A stretch of DNA of 19,484 nucleotides from an uncultured cyanobacterium (GTDB taxonomy: Bacteria > Cyanobacteriota > Cyanobacteriia > CACIAM-69d), in NCBI GenBank assembly GCA_937894105.1, contig CALCTI010000680.1:1-19484 (forward strand), written 5' to 3'. Made by a program: the position numbers and the translations under genes. The notes under the pieces were generated by a model, which saw only the letters and a list, made by a program, of their open reading frames with translations, ran no database searches and was not told the origin of the DNA. This document shows positions 14,587 to 19,484 of the stretch, piece by piece. Positions within the stretch are counted from its first letter, which is position 1, and each line of letters begins with the position of its first letter.

Positions 14587-14640
14587 GCTGTGATTATTCA
14601 CCTATTGTGATCACAGCTATTTCATGCTCACAATAGGGAG
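14587..14640 (+). promoter_or_regulatory. Two mutually exclusive hairpins overlapping an SD
   Basis: GCTGTGAT (14587-14594) pairs with ATCACAGC (14610-14617), an 8-bp perfect stem. CCTATTGTGA (14601-14610) pairs with TCACAATAGG (14628-14637), a 10-bp perfect stem. The two share base 14610 and cross each other, so they cannot both form in full. The second stem takes in the AGG of AGGGAG (14635-14640), which stands seven bases before an ATG. This is the geometry of a switchable leader, but no known riboswitch is recognised. Confidence 0.45.
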
Positions 14641-14647
14641 TTCACTC

Positions 14648-14779
14648 ATGAAGATATTTAGAATGAATATTAGACTATATGAAATCCTTTCATACAGTGA
14701 TGAATATGTTTTTTTGGTAAGGTGCGTGCCAACGAATTACACAGAAACTAAAGCTTTAGATTACGCCCCCTCTATTTAG
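14648..14779 (+). CDS. Possible 43-aa small ORF, unassigned
   Basis: ATG 14648 follows AGGGAG by seven bases and the frame runs 43 codons to TAG. The product starts MKIFRMNIRLYEILSYSDEY and shows no membrane helix or domain. The second half lies in the degenerate repeat that also occurs before surE, where the frame is not kept, which weakens the case for a conserved protein. The position behind the paired hairpins is the main reason for listing it. Confidence 0.25.
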   Translation: MKIFRMNIRLYEILSYSDEYVFLVRCVPTNYTETKALDYAPSI

Positions 14780-14835
14780 GCAGATAAATGCGCTGACTAA
14801 TGCAGAGCAAAGTGTTAATAACTTCTGGAAAATCA
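14712..14835. repeat. Degenerate dispersed repeat, copy B (downstream of psbQ)
   Basis: Partner of the block at 10231-10355: CCAACG...CAGAAA.TAAAG..TT.GATT at 14729-14762 and GTGTTAATAA at 14812-14821, followed by GGAAAAT in both. A GGTGCGT word at its start recalls the GGTGCGTTA palindromic repeats common in cyanobacterial spacers (from memory). Confidence 0.55.
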
Positions 14836-14895
14836 AGCGTTACTTATCATTAAACTATTCTCAATTGCGATAAAAGATCAAACTGGGAGATAGTG

Positions 14896-14991
14896 TTATA
14901 CCAATTCTTCAATTTGGGGAGAATCCAGATGCCCGGTGAAACTGGCTCTCAAAGGTTTTACATATCTCTTTAATTTAGATAATTAGTATTA
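14896..14991. mobile_element. Diverged MITE-like element, copy 3
   Basis: The left end TTATACCAATTCT equals one end of the 96-bp elements, and the right end AATTAGTATTA is a decayed inverse of it. The span is again 96 bp, but the interior does not match the other two copies, so this is an older or different subfamily member. Confidence 0.5.
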
Positions 14992-15235
14992 CTAACCAAA
15001 AAACTCTCGCGCTTTTAACAAAAAAAGTTGGGGAAATCTGAGGCGGCCCTTGCTGGCGCTTATTATTGCGTCCCTAATTCTGACAAGTTTTGGATGAGTT
15101 TTGGGTGCGACAGTCTATCGAGTCACGGGCAAATTTCTCTATTATTTTCGATTAAAAGTTTCAAGATTAAACCAAGTTAAAACTGTTCTTTGTTGCCTTG
15201 GGCATTTTCATCTCTTTTTTTATTCCTTTACCGCC
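14992..15235. other. Spacer before the FAD oxidoreductase
   Basis: No gene is seen. The oxidoreductase frame stays open upstream to TTG 15101, but that part is hydrophobic/Cys-rich without family similarity and has no SD. The stretch should contain the oxidoreductase promoter; I see no strong box. Confidence 0.4.
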
Positions 15236-16477
15236 ATGGTCGCTTCTGCACTGTCTTCCCGTCCCCATGTGGTCATTGTGGGCTGTGGAATTATCGGGGC
15301 AACGTTAGCCTACGAACTCAGCCGAACTCAACAGTTTAGGATCTCCGTAATCGACGAGCATAGTCAGCAATTTGTACCGTCGGGGCCTATTTCTGCCCAA
15401 AAATTTTCCAGCAGCACCGGATCGGCCTTGGGGGTATTGATGGGGGTAATTAGCCGCAAGCTTAAAGGGCGGGCGTGGGAAATGCGCCGTGCCAGTATTC
15501 GACGGTACGAAACGTTGATCCCTGAATTGGAAGCGGCAACGGGGATACGAATCCTACACAATCGCCATGGATTGCTGCGAATTTGCTTTGAAAATGAGCC
15601 GATGAATCAGTGGGAAGAGTTGGTTGCCCAGCGCCACCGTCAGGGATTTCGCCTTCAGATCCTGGGACGAGATACCTTGATGCGTACTTATCCACAGTTG
15701 CGCATCACGAATCGCCACCGATTACGTCGCGCTGGCAATCGTCTTAGCATCACCAAAGACAAGGGGGGGCAGCAGCTTCCCTCACGCAAAATTATTGGCG
15801 CTATTTACTCCCCGCAGGATTTGCAGGTTAATCCTGTGTCGATCGCGATGGCACTAATTGAAGCGGCGGTACAGCAGGGGGCGACGTTTCATTGGGGATG
15901 GCGAGCGACGGGGCTGAATAGTGAAAAGCGAGGCGATCGCCACCATGTGAACCGTATTGAGACCACTCGCGGTGCCATTGACTGTGACGGGATAATTGTT
16001 ACGGCTGGGTTGGGGTCTTCGAAGCTGGCAGCAGATTTAAATTATGAGTTACCCCAGCGCCCGGTACTGGGTCAGGCGGTGCATTTGAAGTTGCCCAAGT
16101 CCCTATGTATCACTGAGCCGGTCATTATCGGGCAGGACGTTAATATTATTCCTTTGGAAAAGGGACATTATTGGGTAGGTGCAACGGTTGAATTTTCTGA
16201 TGGTGAGCAACATCCAGAATGTTGCAAGGCAAATTTGGATCATATGCTGCAAACGGCGTTTGGTTTATGCCCACGATTACGAGATGCGGACATATTACGC
16301 ACGTGGTCAGGGTTGCGCCCGCGCCCGCAAAATCGCCCGGCACCGGTGATTGAGTCTTTGGAAAATTACGATAATGCGATTTTGGCGACGGCTCACTATC
16401 GCAATGGGGTTTTGCTGGCGCCAGCAACGGCCGAGCTGGTGTATGAGTTGGTTCAGGCGTCGGCGATCGCCTCATAA
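15236..16477 (+). CDS. FAD-dependent oxidoreductase, DAO/glycine oxidase-like
   Basis: Members of this family use FAD to oxidise amino acids or other amines; glycine oxidase (ThiO) in thiamine synthesis is one example. The 413-residue product from ATG 15236 begins MVASALSSRPHVVIVGCGII, with the FAD-binding GCGIIG at 16-21 and the following LAYELSR. A middle part (PVLGQAVHLKLP, WVGATVEF) forms the substrate-binding sheet. The end has RTWSGLRPRPQNRPAPVIES and HYRNGVLLAPATAELV, the second FAD-contact block typical of ThiO-like proteins. ATG 15236 places the Rossmann motif at the usual distance. There is no clear SD. It is not fused to or beside thiG or other thiamine genes, so the substrate stays open. 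Downstream it converges with purU, 94 bp apart. Confidence 0.88.
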   Translation: MVASALSSRPHVVIVGCGIIGATLAYELSRTQQFRISVIDEHSQQFVPSGPISAQKFSSSTGSALGVLMGVISRKLKGRAWEMRRASIRRYETLIPELEAATGIRILHNRHGLLRICFENEPMNQWEELVAQRHRQGFRLQILGRDTLMRTYPQLRITNRHRLRRAGNRLSITKDKGGQQLPSRKIIGAIYSPQDLQVNPVSIAMALIEAAVQQGATFHWGWRATGLNSEKRGDRHHVNRIETTRGAIDCDGIIVTAGLGSSKLAADLNYELPQRPVLGQAVHLKLPKSLCITEPVIIGQDVNIIPLEKGHYWVGATVEFSDGEQHPECCKANLDHMLQTAFGLCPRLRDADILRTWSGLRPRPQNRPAPVIESLENYDNAILATAHYRNGVLLAPATAELVYELVQASAIAS

Positions 16478-16571
16478 AAAAACATTGCCAACCAACCCAT
16501 TCCAATCAGCTGGCAAGCACCTTGCAAGCACCTTCTAATCAATTAAAAACCAGCGAAAAGGTAGCTAAAAA

Positions 16572-17438
16572 TCAATCAAAAACCACCGTACGGTTGCCGT
16601 AGCTAATAACGCGATGTTGTAAATGGGAGCGCACCGCTCGAGCCAAAACAATGCGCTCTAAATCTTTACCTTTGCGAATTAAATCGGGCACCGTATCGCG
16701 ATGGCTAACGCGCGACACATCTTGTTCAATAATCGGCCCTTCGTCTAAGATTTCAGTGAAGTAATGGGCTGTTGCACCACTAACTATTACCACTCGAGCG
16801 TGAGCACGATGGTAAGGTTTTGCCGCAGGAAAAGCAGGTAAAAATGAGTGATGAATATTAATAACTGCTGGAAAATTTGGCAAGTTATCTGCACTTAAAA
16901 CCTGCATATATTTTGCCAATACCACTAGGTCAATGTCGTACTCTTCTAATAGGGAAATTTGCTTTAGCTCTTGGAAAGCTTTCGTTTCTTTTGTGATAGG
17001 AATATGATGGTAATCAATATTAAATTGCTGGGAAATTCCCTGTAAATTGGGATGATTACTAACAATCAGCTTAATCTCCCCAGGTAGTTCTCCTGCCTGG
17101 TGGCGCCACAGTAAATCTAAAAGACAATGGTTTTGCTTACTAACCCAAATGGCAATTTTGGGGCGCATATTGGAAAAATGTAGTTGCCATTGAGCCTCTA
17201 GGGGACGGGAGATCGCACCAAAGGCTGGATCAATTAATTCTTGGGGTAAATTAAACCGATCAAGCTGCCATTCTACCCGCGTTAAGAATAAGCTTTCTTC
17301 CGCATCAACGTGTTGATCGGTGTGAATAATATTGCCGCCGTTAGAGTCAATAAAGTTGGCAATGCGAGCAACAATTCCCCGTTGATCAGGGCAAGAAACA
17401 AGCAGGGTTGCGGTGGAATCGGAGGCAATACTACACAT
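16572..17438 (-). CDS. purU: Formyltetrahydrofolate deformylase
   Basis: PurU hydrolyses 10-formyl-THF to formate and THF, balancing one-carbon pools and feeding formate to purine synthesis. The 288-residue protein has an N-terminal ACT domain (about 10-85, LLVSCPDQRGIVARIANFI) and a formyltransferase-fold domain (about 93-285). Catalytic residues Asn194, His196 (VINIHHSFLP) and Asp232 (LDEGPIIEQDV) are in place. The segment ARVVIVSGATAHYF differs from the usual RGVK(L/I)IGATAHY, losing the Gly and Lys, but spacing is kept. Length equals that of the family. It is the last of three minus-strand genes, 60 bp after the DUF4340 gene, and may be read from their promoter. No good SD precedes ATG 17438. 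Confidence 0.95.
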   Translation of the reverse strand: MCSIASDSTATLLVSCPDQRGIVARIANFIDSNGGNIIHTDQHVDAEESLFLTRVEWQLDRFNLPQELIDPAFGAISRPLEAQWQLHFSNMRPKIAIWVSKQNHCLLDLLWRHQAGELPGEIKLIVSNHPNLQGISQQFNIDYHHIPITKETKAFQELKQISLLEEYDIDLVVLAKYMQVLSADNLPNFPAVINIHHSFLPAFPAAKPYHRAHARVVIVSGATAHYFTEILDEGPIIEQDVSRVSHRDTVPDLIRKGKDLERIVLARAVRSHLQHRVISYGNRTVVFD

Positions 17439-17454
17439 AGGAAAAATCGTACGC

Positions 17455-17499
17455 TGGAAAATTCATCGTTGGAAAATTCATCGTTGGAAAATTCATCGT
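17455..17499. repeat. Three perfect 15-bp tandem units between DUF4340 gene and purU
   Basis: TGGAAAATTCATCGT occurs at 17455-17469, 17470-17484 and 17485-17499 without a mismatch. The array fills most of the 60-bp spacer, beginning on the last base of the DUF4340 stop codon. Perfect identity suggests recent expansion and likely copy-number variation between strains. Confidence 0.95.
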
Positions 17500-18212
17500 T
17501 AAGGACTAGGTGACGCTTCGGGATTGGGTGATTCACTGGGGTTGGGAGATGGAACATATTTCCACTCGTCTAATTCGCGAATCAAGGCATATTCAAAATC
17601 CTTGGGAATGGTATAAATTACTTTCCCTTGGGGTTGCGCACCTGTATCAGTTTTACTTGCCGCCTCAGAGGTCTCGTTCTCTGTCGAAATATCGCTATTC
17701 TCGCTTTCTGGCTTAGTATTTGGCTCCACTTGAGCGTAGATAAACTGATCATTAAAGCCTGCTAATCCTAATTTTAATTCGCGTTTATCTCCCGTTTTTA
17801 AGGTGATAGTTAACTGGGCGCGAGGTTTATCTAATCCATATTCTGTAAGCTGCTTTTCTGTGCCCATTAACTGACCGTCTGACTGCCCTGTGGCAACCAG
17901 ATTAGTTAAAAAAGCGATCGCCCCATCACTAGCCTGTATCGGCTCTTGATCGTCAATTTTTACCTGCCATTGGGTGGGCGTTTCTGCTTCATTGGGACGG
18001 GTAAATAACAGTCGGTGTGCTGTCTCTCCGTCGGGCGTTTTTGCAACGGTTTCAATAACAAAAGACTTGATATTATCTTCTTGTATTCCTAACACTAAGT
18101 TTTCTGCGTTTTCCTGCTCTTCCTGCTGTTGGGACACTTGGTCATAGGCAACCATTCCGCCTCCTAATCCCAAGGCGATCGCCAACCAAATCCAGGTGCT
18201 ACGTTTCAACAT
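17499..18212 (-). CDS. DUF4340 domain protein, membrane-anchored
   Basis: DUF4340 proteins usually stand next to GldG-like ABC transporter components and are thought to work with them outside the cytoplasmic membrane; the exact role is unknown. The 237-residue product from ATG 18212 starts MLKRSTWIWLAIALGLGGGM, one N-terminal membrane anchor or uncleaved signal, then a Gln/Glu-rich stretch, then the beta-rich DUF4340 core (FVIETV, WQVKIDD, LTEYGLDKPRAQLTITLKTG, KLGLAGFNDQFIYAQV). An acidic Ser/Thr-rich insert of about 35 residues (about 165-200) splits the core before GKVIYTIPKDFEYALIREL. The C-terminus is Pro/Ser-rich (SPNPSESPNPEASPSP). It follows the GldG-like gene by 56 bp on the same strand, which supports an operon. 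Confidence 0.85.
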   Translation of the reverse strand: MLKRSTWIWLAIALGLGGGMVAYDQVSQQQEEQENAENLVLGIQEDNIKSFVIETVAKTPDGETAHRLLFTRPNEAETPTQWQVKIDDQEPIQASDGAIAFLTNLVATGQSDGQLMGTEKQLTEYGLDKPRAQLTITLKTGDKRELKLGLAGFNDQFIYAQVEPNTKPESENSDISTENETSEAASKTDTGAQPQGKVIYTIPKDFEYALIRELDEWKYVPSPNPSESPNPEASPSP

Positions 18213-18268
18213 AGTATTTATTGCTTTTCGACCTTTTTTTGAATTTTAACGAGTTGATTTTATAGGGC

Positions 18269-19484
18269 TTATCGCGATCGCCACCAAAGCCAGCCCGCCG
18301 TTCCTAAAGCGCCTAGGGGCAAAATTGCTAGGGCTAGCAGTCGTAATATATTGCTTTCGAATTCTGTGATTAATAGCTGGCGATCGCTCGCCTCTCGAGG
18401 GCGCAATGCTAGGGAACTTTCGTCGCGATCGCTAAGCCAGCTAACGGAATTTAAAAATACATCCCCATTAAGCTGTTGAGTAAATAATCCATCGGCAATA
18501 AACGTCGATGTTCCAAATACAATTAAACGCCCTTCCTTAATCTCTTCAGCATTATTGCTATCGGGAGTTTCGGTTTCATTCCCTTCAGCTTCAGCGGCGT
18601 TTTCGTCCCCATTGGTATCGGTATTATCTTCAGTTTCTTCGGAGTTCTCTCCAGTCTCTTCGGCTGCGTCCTCGCCAGTACCTTCGTTACTCCCTGCCTC
18701 CGTTGCGTCCTCAATCTTTGCGGTGACTTCCTTTGTGGCGACCATGCCCAACGCCAACGGACCTCGCGAATCTACCCCCGGATTAAATTGCAGCGGGTCT
18801 TCGGTGGGATTGGTTTCGGACCAGCTTTGGTCGCTGGTTTCCACCAAGTTAGCGACGGTTACCCCTGTCTGCTCCGTTGTGGTCACCGCCTGCACTGAGG
18901 GATAAAAGGAGATGCCCTCCTGGAAGGTGCTGGTGATGGGATGGTTGCCATATTGGGTGGCGACGGGCATATCTGGCTGCAGCCCCACCAACTGGGAGGC
19001 AATGGAGGCGTCAATGACAATGCGCCCGTCCAAGGCAACGCCCCAATTTTCCAGCAGGGGCTCCATGCCCGTTTCAATGGCGGGGTCCAAAAAGAGCAAC
19101 AGTCGCCCGCCATTGTTGAGATAATCCTCCAACAGTTGCACTTCCCCTGGCAAAAACGATCGCTGGGGACCCACCACCGCCACAGCAACCCCATCATCAG
19201 GCACGGCTTTTTCCTGAGCCAAAATTAGCGGACGCGCCTCAAAGTTGCGATCGCCCAGGGCTGACACCGCGTCAAACATACCCCCTTCGCCCACCTCCAA
19301 CGGTCGCTCCCCGTGCCCCTGCACAAAATAAATAGGCTCCTGATTGGTCACCAAAAACTGCTGCAGGGCGTTGGTCAGGGTCGATTCCGTCAGCCCCCCC
19401 TGCTCCTGCCCCAAGGTGGTCACCAGAGTTATGCGTTCTCCCAGAGCCAGATACACCTCGCCGATGGTGCTCACCAGAAATTCC
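18269..19484 (-). CDS. GldG-like ABC transporter auxiliary protein, 5' end outside window
   Basis: GldG-type proteins are membrane partners of an ABC transporter (GldA/GldF in gliding bacteria); in cyanobacteria the exported substrate is unknown. The frame is open to the right edge (EFLVSTIGEVYLALGERITL), so the start and the N-terminal helices are missing; 404 residues are visible. The core shows the family segments YFVQGHGERPLEV, VAVVGPQRSFLPGEVQLLEDYL, GGRLLLFLDPAIETGMEPLL and ATQYGNHPIT. A very acidic insert (Glu/Asp/Thr/Asn, about 60 residues, coded around 18555-18720) interrupts the last part. The end has ERL-type IVFGTSTFIADGLF, FLNSVSWLSDRDESSLALR and a final membrane helix (LRLLALAILPLGALGTAGWL) with a basic tail. 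The DUF4340 gene follows. Confidence 0.85.
   Translation of the reverse strand, partial: EFLVSTIGEVYLALGERITLVTTLGQEQGGLTESTLTNALQQFLVTNQEPIYFVQGHGERPLEVGEGGMFDAVSALGDRNFEARPLILAQEKAVPDDGVAVAVVGPQRSFLPGEVQLLEDYLNNGGRLLLFLDPAIETGMEPLLENWGVALDGRIVIDASIASQLVGLQPDMPVATQYGNHPITSTFQEGISFYPSVQAVTTTEQTGVTVANLVETSDQSWSETNPTEDPLQFNPGVDSRGPLALGMVATKEVTAKIEDATEAGSNEGTGEDAAEETGENSEETEDNTDTNGDENAAEAEGNETETPDSNNAEEIKEGRLIVFGTSTFIADGLFTQQLNGDVFLNSVSWLSDRDESSLALRPREASDRQLLITEFESNILRLLALAILPLGALGTAGWLWWRSR

Noticed and set aside
14606..14615. TGTGATCACA palindrome as a CRP-type site
   Set aside because: The half sites lack the six-base centre of the SyCRP1/CRP consensus; it is better explained as part of the hairpins.
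15101..15235. Upstream extension of the FAD oxidoreductase
   Set aside because: TTG start and no family similarity; the Rossmann motif sits at the normal distance from ATG 15236.

Overview
This window is cyanobacterial chromosome. Many HIP1 octamers (GCGATCGC) lie inside and between genes. A photosystem II lipoprotein (psbQ/CyanoQ) is present, along with families typical of cyanobacteria: a CHAT caspase-like protein, an SLH/beta-helix surface protein, a CHASE2 nucleotide cyclase, and a GldG/DUF4340 pair. The several short mobile repeats fit a repeat-rich, probably filamentous lineage. I cannot name genus or species from sequence alone.

Layout. 1-28 is one end of a short transposable element that continues off the left edge. 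398-471 is tRNA-Arg(UCU). 520-1015 (-) is a decayed GNAT acetyltransferase with three lesions. 1168-1278 (-) is a 36-codon reading frame for a small single-pass membrane protein. 1461-1556 is a 96-bp MITE-like element just upstream of pyrG (1611-3446, +), which has a long low-complexity tail. A lysine-rich protein with an internal duplication (3479-3928, -) converges on pyrG. Next comes a CHAT protease-like gene (4304-6466, +) whose natural 5' end (from 4190) is cut by an in-frame TAA. A second MITE copy lies between it and the convergent beta-helix/6xSLH protein gene (6726-8840, -).

An OmpR-family response regulator (9436-10161, +), surE (10433-11140, +), a CHASE2/class III cyclase (11366-13744, +), psbQ (14028-14489, +) and a DAO-family FAD oxidoreductase (15236-16477, +) follow on the same strand. 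Their spacers are large and repeat-rich, so they are probably separate transcription units. A MITE with CTAG flanks ends about 41 bp before psbQ. On the minus strand at the right edge, a truncated GldG-like gene, a DUF4340 gene and purU lie in a row and may form an operon. The DUF4340-purU spacer holds a perfect 15-bp triplicate.

The gene content is mostly housekeeping (pyrG, surE, purU, psbQ) mixed with signalling and surface genes. I see no CRISPR array, prophage or complete transposase gene. The most interesting signals are the nonsense codon in the CHAT gene, the unlisted small membrane ORF, the Glu/Gly substrate-position residues in the CHASE2 cyclase, the mutually exclusive hairpins that touch an SD and a short ORF after psbQ, and several recent short duplications and MITEs placed in promoters.
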